Made by a program: the position numbers and the translations under genes. DNA of 64,000 nucleotides, taken from Rhododendron vialii. Taxonomy: Eukaryota > Streptophyta > Magnoliopsida > Ericales > Ericaceae. The stretch lies in the NCBI RefSeq assembly GCF_030253575.1, contig NC_080560.1, positions 9,916,501 through 9,980,500 on the forward strand, given 5' to 3'. The first letter of the stretch is position 1. Each line of letters starts with the position of its first letter. The notes under the pieces were generated by a model that saw only the letters and a program-made list of their open reading frames with translations, was not told where the DNA came from and did no database searches. Positions 33,347-44,285 of this stretch are shown piece after piece.

Positions 33347-34543
33347 ATGACTAGGACCAGAGCATCCTCTAAAAGGAAGAAGTCGCTTACCGGCGCTACT
33401 CCGACGGTACAATCGCCGGCGGCAGACAATGCCCATGAACCACCACCGGCGGCGATCGCAATCGGCTGCAGTGTCGATCTCATGACAGAGATCCTCCTGC
33501 GTTCGCCGGCGAAATCCCTAATCCGATTCAAGTGCGTGTCCAAGAATTGGCTCTCCCTCATCTCCGACTCCCAATTCTCAAGAAACCACTCTCGCCGAAA
33601 CCCTAGGCCCAATCCCATCTCAGGCTTGTACTTCTACAACAGAAGCCGACTCAAATCCGTCTCCTTCCACGGCGAGCAGAATCTCCCGTCTCTACCCTTC
33701 TTTGATGTCCTTGGCTGCCACGAGAATTTAACTAGCATTGTAGACTCCTGCAACGGCTTACTGTTGTGCGAGAATCTAGATTTCGACGGTAAGGAATTCG
33801 TAGCGCAATACATTGTTTGTAATGTCTCTACACAGAAATACAGAGTGCTTCCTAAACCTACTGGGAATTCAGCTAGATGGATTAATCATAGAGCGTTCTT
33901 GGCCTTCGATCCTTCCAAACCGCCTCACTACAAAGTTTTCTTGGTTAGTTACCTGTCTCCCCCACCTTATGAAATTGATGTGTTCTTTTCGCGGACTGGG
34001 TGTTGGAAAAAGGTTTTTGCGCAGCATACGTGTCATGGCCCAAGTGCGTATTGGAATGGAGCAATCCATTGGGTAGGTCATGACAATTGCTTGAGATTTG
34101 ATGTGGACACGGAGGAGATGATAGCGACTCCAAACGGTCCGCTGCCCAAAATCCTTAGTCAGGACAAGATTAGGTATCTTGGAGAATGTGGTGGCCGCTT
34201 GTTTCTTATTCAGTCTCGTTCGCGCAAGGTCTTGGGATTCAGAATCCTTGAATTATGTGGTACCTGGTGGGGGAGTTTCCAAGTCAATCTTAGACCCATC
34301 ATATCAGCATTCCCTGAGATAGAAACAACCTTTGAATTTGATGTGCTGTCACTATTGTGTGTTGGGGATGTAGAGAAAAAAGATAATTTCACACTGGTGT
34401 TAGCTATTCCGGGGAGAATTATTGCTTATAATCTGCATTGGAAGACATGCGATGTGCTTTGTAATCTGTCAGAAGATGACTTCATTGAACGTGGTAGGAA
34501 TGGTTATGCTTATACCTTTGTTGAAACTCTATCTCCGGTATGA
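33347..34543 (+). CDS. F-box protein, At5g07610-like
   Basis: A single-exon 398-aa F-box/F-box-associated protein, the only intact member of the three paralogs here. The F-box (about residues 42-85: SVDLMTEILLRSPAKSLIRF, then CVSKNWLSLISDSQFS) would bind an ASK/SKP1 adaptor of an SCF E3 ligase. The rest is the associated domain, expected to bind an unknown substrate (FDPSKPPHYKVFLV, YWNGAIHWVG, RYLGECGGRLFLIQSR, ending FVETLSPV). The ATG at 33347 is chosen because an upstream in-frame ATG (33185) lies inside the SINE and adds residues absent from the paralogs. The SINE probably lies in the 5' leader or promoter. Function is inferred from family membership. Confidence 0.9.
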   Translation: MTRTRASSKRKKSLTGATPTVQSPAADNAHEPPPAAIAIGCSVDLMTEILLRSPAKSLIRFKCVSKNWLSLISDSQFSRNHSRRNPRPNPISGLYFYNRSRLKSVSFHGEQNLPSLPFFDVLGCHENLTSIVDSCNGLLLCENLDFDGKEFVAQYIVCNVSTQKYRVLPKPTGNSARWINHRAFLAFDPSKPPHYKVFLVSYLSPPPYEIDVFFSRTGCWKKVFAQHTCHGPSAYWNGAIHWVGHDNCLRFDVDTEEMIATPNGPLPKILSQDKIRYLGECGGRLFLIQSRSRKVLGFRILELCGTWWGSFQVNLRPIISAFPEIETTFEFDVLSLLCVGDVEKKDNFTLVLAIPGRIIAYNLHWKTCDVLCNLSEDDFIERGRNGYAYTFVETLSPV

Positions 34544-37139
34544 ATAGTTTGATTAGAATCCTGAATGTTGTGTTGCCTATTTGCTTTTTGTAGAACTTTT
34601 AAAATGAATCAGCTTCTTTGTGTTGAAGAGCTGTAAGTTTTTGTTTCACATGTTGCTTCAATAGCTTTATTTTATCATGGTGATACCATCATCTTCATTC
34701 TTGGCTATATTCTTGTGCTTGGAAGTCTGTGATGCATAGTTGTGCTCTTCATCAGTATCTTGTATTTTTGTTAAAGAATACGATACAGATTGAGGATGAC
34801 AACAAGAAGAAGTGAAGGAGGTCGCAGGAATTACAAGAAAAAATTAGAACCAAAATGTTCTCAATTTGTGGTGCCAACACACCGTACAAGAATCTCCAAT
34901 CTGAAAAAGGTGCTCTCTTTGCCGAGATATATTTTTTTGTTCAGTCTCGAGTCCCAATTTTGTCTAACTTGCTGCCACTGCATAAGTCTATATCTATGCT
35001 ACCATAGTTACCCATACAAATGCTTCCTTATCCATGACAATTTCCAATTCTTCTTATTATGCCATTTCATTCAGAGAATCTCCCTTGTGTATCTTTTCTT
35101 CTTGTGACTGTAGTAGACTCCCATAGAACATTCTAATGTTTCCCTTTGCTTGGGTATTCGTCAGCTTTTTTGGTCTTTAATCCCACTTATTTTTCTGCTG
35201 CCTGATGTTCCGGAGCATGCTTGTGTTATACTTTTGTTCCTTCATATGTGGGCCTTTCTTTGACTACTGTGACACGCTATCTCAACTATGATTCATTGGT
35301 TTGATCGCCAGGGAGGGTGCGTTAAACTCGTTGATTACTGGGCTTTGATATGCTTGTGATGAAATAGGTGGGTAAAATGGTTAATTGAGTAGTCAATATT
35401 CTTTCCACTCTACCTATGCAATCGAAACTCTAATCGAAAGTAGACTCAAGCTGTATGATACTCTAGAACTCACTATAGTTTGGCCTGGCTGAAGGTCTAT
35501 ATGCTCGAGGAAGGAGTAGAAACTAGAAACAAACAGCAATGAATTGAAAAGTTGATACTGTAGTCTCTTGTTCGATCGATTGAACTAACTGATACTGTGT
35601 TCTAGCCAGCAAAGTTGTCCTACATATTTGTAACTCTTTAAGTGCTAGACATTGACATTGCTCGGTTTTTTGCGATCAGGTGACTTTGATTTTCTAATTA
35701 GTATATTGTTGGTCTAATTAGCTCATTGAATGCCTATTCTCTGTTTAGAGATATCCTGCATGATGAATCACATGTTCTTTTTTTCATGATCCGTCATAAA
35801 TTTCGACCAATTCAACTTCTCAGGGTTGAAATACTAAAGATTTCGTTCTACTTCTAAGATAGTGGCATATGTTTGAGCAATAATATCTTTTGTAACATTC
35901 TGTCTTTCTACAGAATGTCTGTGATCTATATATGCTCTTTATCTAGTTTTTCCTTCAGTAGATGGTATGTGAGGTTCAATACATCCAACCCTTGCCCAAC
36001 CCTGCGGTGGGGGAACCCTCATATGCTATATTAGCCCTTTTAGATGGTATGCCCTCCTCCGTAAAACCCTAATTTTCACCCTGCTCAAGTATTTTCTTCG
36101 TTGCTGGTCTTTTGATGCTCTAGTTCATCCGTTGTTACCATGTGATTGGCACTTTCATAGCCTTAGATATCGTTCAAAAAGTCTGACGTATCAGCTCAGC
36201 TGCAGGAATAGGTTCTCCGCGTAATACAAAATTGGAGTTGCAGGATAGGGTTCATTGTTGACTGCATCATAAATGAAATCCTTGTTCGTCTATCTCCAGC
36301 TTACACATGTATAGCCTTTGAAACAGGAGGCCAGTTTCGGTTACCTTCATGGTGATGTTCAATCTATTTGTTGAGAGTTTATTCCTCGTTTGACCAATGT
36401 CGTACAGGTTTCAACCTCGCGTACGGCGTACCTTATCATAAAAGTGCACTAAGCGTAACTCCTTTATAACAGGATGAAGTTGTAGTACAAAATACTCGCT
36501 GTTGCTTCATGAGAAAGTTCACTTGAGAAAACAGGAATTTCCCTTATTCAAACATGCTCTACTGAAGATGAACAAGTCAAAATGTTCTATCAAGAAAACA
36601 ACACGTTTTTATCAAGTAAGTTCCGGTACACAATTTACGTTTAAGCATAAGAAAACGACTCAAATTTTAGATTATAATCATGAAAAATCAAATTTTAGTC
36701 CAGTTGTTTCGTTCCTTCTCTCTTACACAAGCCAGTGATGATCTCACTTGTGTTCCGAGCATCATCTTGTTTAGGTTCTTATGAACTGCTTCTATATTTC
36801 CATCTGTTCACAAAATCGACTCCCGTTTGCCAAACCTACCTTGGTCAGTACATTTTCTTAACCTTATTTCAGAAAATGACAGTAACTTAAACGCAATGAT
36901 AAAAATTTGTGGCAAGGGGATAACCTTGATCAAAACAAATTACACCGTGATGTGAGAACATTCTAGATCAGATAAAAGCTTCCCCAAGCAGAAGTTGGGA
37001 AATTAAGGTGCTCACCGCACTTTTTTTCACGTTTTTTTGCTTCCTTGTACATTAAAAAGGAATAGGAAGCAGGTGCGGAAATTAATTAATAAAAGATTGT
37101 GAAAAGAGGAGAGAAGACAAGCTTGATGCAATTGCCGAT
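34544..37139. other. Intergenic, no gene seen
   Basis: The 3' flank of the F-box gene followed by AT-rich spacer. Only short frames without recognisable domains are present. Confidence 0.55.
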
Positions 37140-37400
37140 CAATTACTAAGTGTGGTACATTTTGATGCCTCATCTGATGATAGCCTTAAATGGAAGTGGA
37201 GTGAAGATCTCACTTTCTCAGTGAAGTCTGCCTAATCTACCTGGGAAAACAAGAATTTCTTGGAAGAGATGGAGTTATTCAAAGCTTGGAAGAACCTCTG
37301 CCCACCAAAAGTTGAAATGTTTACTTGGATGGCCATGCAAAATTGTATTGCTTCCAAATCAGTCTTGTTGCCAACAATATGGATATATGCTCACTGTGTA
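37140..37400 (+). pseudogene. LINE remnant, reverse-transcriptase zinc-binding domain (zf-RVT)
   Basis: The frame reads DSLKWKWSEDLTFSVKSA, a TAA, then a Trp-rich stretch, AWKNLCPPKVEMFTWMAMQN and CIASKSVLL. This is the typical zf-RVT pattern at the end of plant non-LTR retrotransposon ORF2 (W.W...G.FSVKSAY ... W....P.K...F.W). Only about 85 codons remain and the element is otherwise absent. Confidence 0.8.
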
Positions 37401-38484
37401 ACAATATGGATATAAGTTCCGCTAAGGTTTCTTTGGGGGCCTTTTTATCTTTCGTCCTTATTCAATTTTCTTTTTTCGTTTGTTACTTATGCGCTACATT
37501 TTTTTGTGGATTATTGATTTGTCCCGACGAGAGAAATAGGAAAACTCCCAAATTTTTTTTACTCAAATATTTTTTAAAATATCCAAAATAAAAGAAAGAG
37601 ATGAAATTTGTCCCTATTAAGAAGTTGATGGATGAAATAAATGACTTTTGTAATTTAAAAACGAAGTGGAAAAATGGAGCATAGTTAGTTTTTTTTGTTT
37701 TTTTGCCAAAAGTATAGGATTTCCATTGATAATGAAGAGCTTACAATATAGGGCAATGGTGTATTTTTCCTGGGGGAGAAAATAGCCGAAGAGGCTGGTA
37801 GGCAATCCAAAGACCTACACCTCGAAACCCCATAAACGCACATAAGAAGAGCTATGAAGCACCGACACTCCAAAAAGGGCGTCGCGTCCACGAATTGGAC
37901 ACGGAGACACGACGGGAACACGCCAAATACGTATTGGACATGCCATGTGGCGTGTCCAATGAGTTATAGTATTTTTTGATAGGGGACACGCCGGGGACAC
38001 GGTTGGGGGTCAAAATGTAATGTATTTTTAATTTTGAGGGGTTAATATAAAATTACTCAAAATATTTGAATTAAACTGTAATTATGCCTGTATTTGAACC
38101 ATGTGAATCTCATACATTAATGTAGGACATATCTTCGTCAATGGACATGAAAGAAAGGAAAAATATATATACTTTAGTTACTGTATTATAGTGGTTGAAA
38201 CAAAACATCCAGACTCCTGTTTAAATCCACATTCGTGTGTACGCTCCAGTACAGCAGCCATCGACCAATACAATAACGTCTAAGACCATTAAAGACTATT
38301 AAAAATGGAACCATCAAAGACTATTAAAAATCGAATACATAAGCAGAGGGAAGGATCGTTGTGATTACCAAGTGATGACAACAGATATTACAGCTGAACA
38401 AGCACCTTCTACAGCTAGAGCTAGGCCCAAAAAAAAATAAAAAATCACCATTTGATCCACAGGTTCAACATCGTAAGACATCAC
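37401..38484. other. Intergenic, repeated GGACACG-type words
   Basis: AT-rich spacer. A stretch at about 37,880-38,005 is rich in GGACACG/CGTGTCC words. No gene is seen. Confidence 0.5.
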
Positions 38485-38926
38485 TCAAACAGGCGATAGA
38501 CTTTCAATGAATTGAATACGAAGTCCGTAAAGTTCACTTCGTGCGTAACTTGAAATCTCACGTGGAGACAACTCGCAAATCACCTTCATTGTCTTGCACT
38601 CAAGATTACAGGAAATGACTTTGCCCCGGTTGTAGAACACCACTGCGATATCATTTTTGTTCTTTCCTTTCACAACTCTTATCACTGAAATTACGCAGCT
38701 ACTTTTAGTTGGCAATATTAAGGGATCTACCCGGTCCTTGACAATCCAGCAGAAGCTATTTCTGTCCATCTCAAGAATGCTAAATTCCGCAGCATCGTTG
38801 GAAGGAAGTTGAATAAGAAGCAAACGACCACCACATTCTCCGAAAATAAATCATATATTTCGAAAGATTAGGGTTTGAAGGGACTCGAGTTTCTGTCAGC
38901 TTCTCTGTATCCATGTCCAGTCGAGA
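38485..38926 (-). pseudogene. F-box protein (third paralog), C-terminal part
   Basis: The 3' part of the minus-strand F-box gene whose 5' part is at 41,416-42,135. It begins after the insertion at the codons reading SRLDMDTEKLTETRVPSNP. It shifts one frame near 38,830 (YMIYF, then the shifted ECGG region) and continues MLLIQLPSNDAAEFSILEMD ... AVVFYNRGKVISCNLE and ends FIESLSPV, matching the copy at 12-1,189. It is broken by the shift and by the insertion. Confidence 0.88.
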
Positions 38927-39363
38927 GTAGATGTCACGCCCCGTTCCGGAATGGGACCTCATCAGCCTATCCCGATACGACACGTGACAACCAGATACTA
39001 GCAAATCCAAGAATAACGAACAACTACAGTTCAACAGCCACATTTTATTTACATCTCAAAATATTGTTCATTTACAAACTACAGCGGAAGTCTGTCAAGA
39101 AATAAACTTTACATAACCAACTAATATCCAAAACTAAACTAAGCAAAAATCATCTACGGGCCAGGAGACAAAGACTCCCACAGGCCTCAACTACGCACTT
39201 CTCGAGCGAGTCACAAAATGCAAAACGCGACCTGTAGTGGACACCGACCTATACCTGCAAAACTGGAACCCAAAACGAGTTCCAGGAGTGTATATGAGAC
39301 ATGGATGTTGTTCAATAAAAACAATAAATCCAAGTTCATCATTAATTAAGCAAAACAAATAAT

Positions 39364-39470
39364 CGACACGAAGTCTTTAATCCGACACAAAGTCACTAGC
39401 TCGACACAAAGTCATAATTTTGGCATAAAGCCATTGAATCGACACAAAGTCAAAGGCACGACACAAAGTC
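39364..39470. repeat. Repeats of CGACACAAAGTC
   Basis: Six spaced copies of CGACACAAAGTC or close variants lie within about 107 bp of the solo-LTR-like insertion, with spacers of about 5-10 bp. Confidence 0.85.
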
Positions 39471-40784
39471 CGGCCGTTGGCCGTTGTTGCCCACCGACAC
39501 GAAATCACAGTCCAATATTTCAAATTCAATCCAATTGAAGAACATCTATGAATCGAACACTCACCTCGGTCTCCAACAAAAAGAAAACCAACGCAGTCAC
39601 TCCCTACGTGGAGCTGCGGTACTCGTCGTCGTCTCCGAACCTAACAAATATTCCGCACATATGAGCTCAAAGTTTAATTCCAAAAGCAAAGAAGTAAATT
39701 CATCAATTTGTACCTCAAAGCCAAAAATCTCACAAACACACTTTCTAGCAGAACCATTGATCGAATTCTGACTATAGCATTCTATAGGTTTCAAAGAATA
39801 CTACAAGACCACCACCACTAGCAAGAAGACTTCTAGTACATCAATCTAGATATAAAATTTGCCCAAATTGGACTCCGAATGACTAAGATATGCTCAATTG
39901 AAATTACACATCTAAAACAGAAACTACAGACCCGGCAGAACAGTCTGCGATCGAATGCTCATTAAAAATCACATACTCAATCTTTTCCAATAATTCCAAC
40001 ACCAAAACATCACCTATTGATCAATGTTTGAGACTCAACAGCATCCATAGTCAGTAAGCATATTCAACTATGACAAAATTGATGAAGAACACAGCTACAA
40101 AACCTGCCCAAAATTTCAGAATCACCAAACTATTAACTTCGGAACCAAAACTGATTTTTCTCAGACCAAACTAAGGCACAATCTTTACAGATTCAGAAAG
40201 ATCTACAAGTCTAGTTTCGGAATCAAGAAACGGTGCGTAAAACCGATACCCGAGCAAGAAGTTATGCCCGTTTTTCCAACATATGTCTGGGCTGTCTGCC
40301 CAGACGCGAATCTGACACCAGTTCAGTTCATGATTTTTATCTTTTCCCACGTTGCTCAGAAAATTCTGAAATTTTTACAGCACATGCTACACACATAGAG
40401 ACATCTCCAGTAAAATTACCAAAAAATAACATGGTCAGCGCGTTGATGATAAAAATAGGCAAACACAACAAATTCTCAAATCTGTCACAAAACAGATTCT
40501 CAGGATCAGACCAACATTCGAAAATTCACAGTAAATTGAGTTCTTAACCTTTTCAAGTGATTCCAAAGCCAAAAGAACAAGCATCAAATCTAGTTCAGAT
40601 TTCATGAAGAAACCCAAGTAAATTTCGACATAAAAGGGTGAGAAAATAGACAAACTCAGAGCTGTACGAATCTGTCCAGCAACAGATTATCATTATGCAG
40701 AGCATACACGAAATTAAGCAAAAGGGAGTGAAAATTACCTACTGAATTGTGGTTTCAATCACTCTTCCACCTCTTCTTTCCACC

Positions 40785-40817
<33 letters not shown>

Positions 40818-40871
40818 ACGTTGAAAACCTCATGATGGGTTTCTTTCTTTTTTTCTTTTTGTTTTCTTTGT

Positions 40872-41279
40872 TTTAAAGAACAAAAAGTCTACACACACAT
40901 ACAATCTGTGCATAGATTGTGCACAGATTTTGTTGTGGGGCCCACCATGGGTTCCACACAAATCATCCGAGCTGTTCATTAAATGTAAAACATTTTTTCA
41001 AGGGTCCCCGTAAAAAATAATCTCAATCCGATTCCTATAGGTGCTCGATCTAATCATATAACTTTTCATAATCCGGAAATCTGAATGAAAAGTTAGATGG
41101 TTGGATGAAGCACCTATAGGTATTGGATTGAGCTTATTTTTTTACGGGAACTCTTGAAAAAATGTTTTACATTTAATGAACGGCTCGGATGATTCGTGTG
41201 GGACCCGTGGTGGGCCCCACAACTAAATCTGTGCACAATCTGTGCACAGATTGCTGTGTGTGTAGCACAGTTCTTTAAA
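40872..41279. mobile_element. Fold-back MITE with about 190-bp inverted arms
   Basis: A 408-bp element starting TTTAAAGAAC and ending GTTCTTTAAA. The two halves are inverted copies over most of their length; for example CAATCTGTGCA, GTGGGGCCCACC, CATTAAATGTAAAACA and CCTATAGGTGCT recur in reverse on the other side. It is nested in the solo-LTR-like insertion. No ORF is present. The superfamily is not assigned. Confidence 0.85.
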
Positions 41280-41415
41280 CAAACACTCACACACACAACA
41301 CATCAGCACACACACAGCATTCATGCACAATTTTTAAAAAAAAATTGCACTCTAGTCCTTTAAGTTATTAAATATAACATTTAAGCACCTCAATTAAAAA
41401 GGATGTTACAGTAGA

Positions 41416-42135
41416 CTTGCTCGTGCCTCGGGGAATTGGCACTACGTCTGGAGTCCCAATTCTAGGTACGACATCCACGTACTTCCAAGATGCACATTCG
41501 GAAGCATATATAGCCAGTCGGGAGGCGTAAGGGTGATTAGAACCACTAACACACACAACCTTGTAGTAAGGTGATTTCGTAGGATCAAAAACCAAGGATG
41601 GATCATACTCTAAACGCCATTCATACAAAATGCCACTAATTTTGGGCAGTTGTTTGAACTTTTGGGTGGTTAAATTGCAAACAAGAAAATACCCATCTGT
41701 ATGGAAACACAACATTAAGCCATTGGAAGTGTTAGTTAAACATACAGTTGTTCTAGATGTTGATAAACCACCGTCGAGAAAGGAGAGCGTCGGAAGACTA
41801 GTGCGGCGTCGGCTGGCAAAGGAGACGAGCAAAACTTGGCCATTTACGGGATGGATAAGGCACCAATTTGGATTTAAGTATACGCCGGAGGCCGGTGGAG
41901 TGGGATTACAGCGGTTGTGGTTGATAGCAAAGTTGGAGTGGGAGATGAGAGAGAGCCAGTGCTTGGATACTCATTTGAATATGATGAGGGGTTTAGCCGG
42001 CAATCGTAGAAGTATCTCAGTAAGCAGGTCCACATTGCTCGCGATGATTTCTGCCGCCGGAGAGCATTTCTCCGGTGAGGGTGACGTGGGAAACTGCCGC
42101 CTGCTTCTACTACTGGTCGCCATCTTTTTTGACAT
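41416..42135 (-). pseudogene. F-box protein (third paralog), N-terminal part
   Basis: It starts at the ATG at 42135 (MSKKMATSS) or 42123 (MATSS), the latter matching the paralog at 12. The Pro/Ser leader is followed by the F-box (NVDLLTEILLRLPAKPLIIF). A TGA at about 41,968-41,970 replaces the conserved Cys codon of FKCVSKHW, and the same frame continues VSKHWLSLISHSNFA. The associated domain includes FDPTKSPYYKVVCV and SECASWKYV and runs into the insertion at 41,410. So there is one nonsense codon here, plus the insertion and a frameshift in the C-terminal part. Confidence 0.88.
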
Positions 42136-42194
42136 TTTTCGATTTTGGATGAAAACCCGCCAGAGGAAGAGGAGGGTTTTTTCAAGGTGGAGGT

Positions 42195-42619
42195 TAAGGG
42201 TCGTCATTTAGCCCGAAGGCCTGCGACCCGTTCAAAGTCCGCCCGGCCCGAGCCCGTAAAACGGGTAGGCTAGCCCGGTCCGTAGTTTGTAATGGACGGG
42301 TTCAAACCTATGAATTTTTACTCGGCCCACCCGTGGTACCCGCCCAAAAGCCAACTAACGGGGCCGCCTATTAGCCCAAAATCCCCCAAAATCCTTTCTT
42401 TTTTCCCTTGGTTTAGTTTTGCCCAAAGAAATTCAAGTCCGCCCGATTTTTTGCCCGCTGGCCCGCCAATTTGGGCTAACCTGTGGGCCGGGCTTGGGCT
42501 TCAATTTATGGTAGGTAGCCCGGCCCGCCAAAAAGAAAAAGCCTAGTCGGCCCGGCCCGTGGGTGGGCTTGGGCAGCGACTTGGCAGGCTGGGCCGGCCC
42601 GGCCTGATGATGACCCTTA
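42195..42619. mobile_element. Non-autonomous hAT MITE rich in GGGCC words
   Basis: A 425-bp element with a perfect 8-bp duplication GTGGAGGT (42,187-42,194 and 42,620-42,627) and inverted ends TAAGGGTCGTCAT / TAAGGGTCATCAT. The interior is full of GGCCCG/CGGGCC words. It lies about 60 bp upstream of the third F-box paralog's start, in what would be its promoter or leader. Confidence 0.88.
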
Positions 42620-42648
42620 GTGGAGGTCCGTGTAGGGTGTTTTTTTTT

Positions 42649-43007
42649 GTGAAATTACATGAAGACCCCTCACATATACGCTCTTCGTATATACGTTTTG
42701 GACACGAATACCCGCTAACTTTTAAAAATGCCTAAAAACACCTTGTCATTTATAACCGTTAACCAATTAGCACTTTTCTATTAAAATACCATTGAGATGA
42801 ATGGGTCAGTGTTACAATTTTTTATAGATGAGGGAGTTAGTATAAGCGACTTTTAAGGGGTAGAATCCTCATTTTTTCTCATTCTGTTAACAAAGTTAGC
42901 TAATTTTTTATTTCATATATATGAGGAGGTCTAAATGAAGGGTTTTAAACGTTAAAGAGTTTCCGTGTTCAAAACGTATAGATGAGGGAATCTTCGTGTA
43001 ATTTCAC
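42649..43007. mobile_element. Inverted-repeat MITE
   Basis: A 359-bp element with ends GTGAAATTACATGAAGA and, inverted on the other side, GTGAAATTACACGAAGA. The similarity continues inward (CTCA..TATACG, GTTTTG.ACACG). Poly-T flanks obscure any target duplication. Confidence 0.7.
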
Positions 43008-43391
43008 TACTTTTTTTTTTTTTTTTGTGGAAAGAAATCAAAAAGTTAATAGAGTTTTGGAAAACTCAATAAATAAAATTTAAAATGTAATTCGCTACAT
43101 TTTTGAACTAAATATATCAAACTTTTATGGTAAGTCTAATTTTCACACTCACCTTTTTTATAACCGAACTCTATTTTGTGTCTTCTTGTATGAATTCTAC
43201 ATCATTAGCCTCTCATGAGAGAATTTTTTACTCTTGAAACTATAATGTTATGATAATTGATTTTCGCACCCCCTTTTGTCCTCTTGTGGTGAGAAATTAC
43301 AAAATTAATCTTTCATTTATATACTTTTTGTCTATCTATATCTCTCCACCTATTATTCTAAATAAAATCTCTCTTAAAATCCAAACCTACC
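43008..43391. other. AT-rich spacer, no gene
   Basis: AT-rich DNA without recognisable coding sequence. It ends with CTACC, the left flank of Tat-2. Confidence 0.5.
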
Positions 43392-44235
43392 TGTAGGGAG
43401 GTATTCCCGAGCAGATACATTTAGTTACCGAACACATGATGTTTGGGAACACGTGGTAAATACGACTGGACTTATCGCCGGCCAGTATGAAGAACAGCGA
43501 TATGGAACAATGACATGTGAAGTCCTTGGTCCATGCAATCTGTTCGGCTGAATAAAGGCCAATGACATGACAAGTCACTGGTGTAAACTATCTGTTCGGT
43601 AGATAAGAGACATTCTGATTACATTTGAACCAAGTTACATGTGAAGTCCTTGGTCCAGGTAGTCTGTTCGGCCGTGAGACAGCCGAACAAAGAAGGAGCT
43701 CCAATCGAGAGAAGGAGCAGAGGGAATACTCTGGAAGATTCCAGAGTAGTCATGTCCCATAAAGGGATAAAGATCCCAAGAATATAGGATCTGAGAAAGA
43801 TACCCAACAAGTATGGGATGTTTGGCTCTTAATGGAAAAGAATCCTAAAAGGACTCTTTTCCATAAACTGATAAAGGAAACGAGACTCCTTGATATCCTG
43901 GGTTTCCTATACGAGTTAGGAGTCCTATGGCAACAAGGATGCTTGGACAGCAAGCATCCATAAATTTATAAATATGAGGTAAACCTAGAGGTGAAAGGTA
44001 CGCAATACATTGCATTATTATTGCTTTCCTACTGATAATTAGGGTTGAGTTTTCTAGTACGTGATACTAACAAAGGCATCGGAGGGCCTTTGCCACGAGA
44101 GGCAAAGGTGCACTCACCCCCTGTCTATTTTGCAAATTAGGGTTCAGACGTCGAGCTAGGGTTCCGGTGAAGAGGCACGAATAAGCCGTTGCAATCCAGT
44201 TGATCCGAAGCATCAATTGTTTTCATCCCCCTACA
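43392..44235 (+). repeat. Tat-2 5' LTR
   Basis: An 844-bp LTR. A repeated block ATGTGAAGTCCTTGGTCCA followed by TCTGTTCGG occurs twice (about 43,515-43,555 and 43,639-43,672). A hairpin with stem TGTTCGGC/GCCGAACA lies at about 43,663-43,687. A TATA-like TTATAAATA is near 43,967. A TAGT/ACTA hairpin with loop ACGTGAT lies at 44,055-44,069. Confidence 0.93.
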
Positions 44236-44237
44236 AT

Positions 44238-44255
44238 TGGCGCCGTCTGTGGGAA
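44238..44255 (+). promoter_or_regulatory. Tat-2 primer-binding site
   Basis: TGGCGCCGTCTGTGGGAA starts two bases after the 5' LTR, as expected for a tRNA primer site. It differs from that of Tat-1. Confidence 0.8.
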
Positions 44256-44285
44256 ACGAACGAGTTCCCTTTTTGAAAAATAAGA

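Larger units (their letters stand above)
38932..41410. mobile_element. Solo-LTR-like insertion (2.5 kb) in the F-box gene
   Basis: The insertion is flanked by GTAGA on both sides (38,927-38,931 and 41,411-41,415), with ends TGTCACGCCCCG and GGATGTTACA (TG..CA; the termini are short inverted repeats). Excision with one duplication rejoins the F-box coding frame. No coding domain is visible inside, so it fits a long solo LTR (about 2.1 kb once the MITE inside it is subtracted), possibly of a chromovirus/Del type. The family assignment is tentative. A (CT)n run lies at about 40,787-40,816. Confidence 0.8.

Noticed and set aside
36502..36738. 78-aa plus-strand ORF
   Set aside because: No recognisable domain, AT-rich surroundings and no supporting signals.
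38932..41410. Large intron of the third F-box gene
   Set aside because: Borders are TG..CA with a 5-bp duplication, not GT..AG, and the paralogs have no intron there.
41630..42211. 193-aa plus-strand ORF
   Set aside because: It is the shadow of the minus-strand F-box pseudogene and runs into the MITE.
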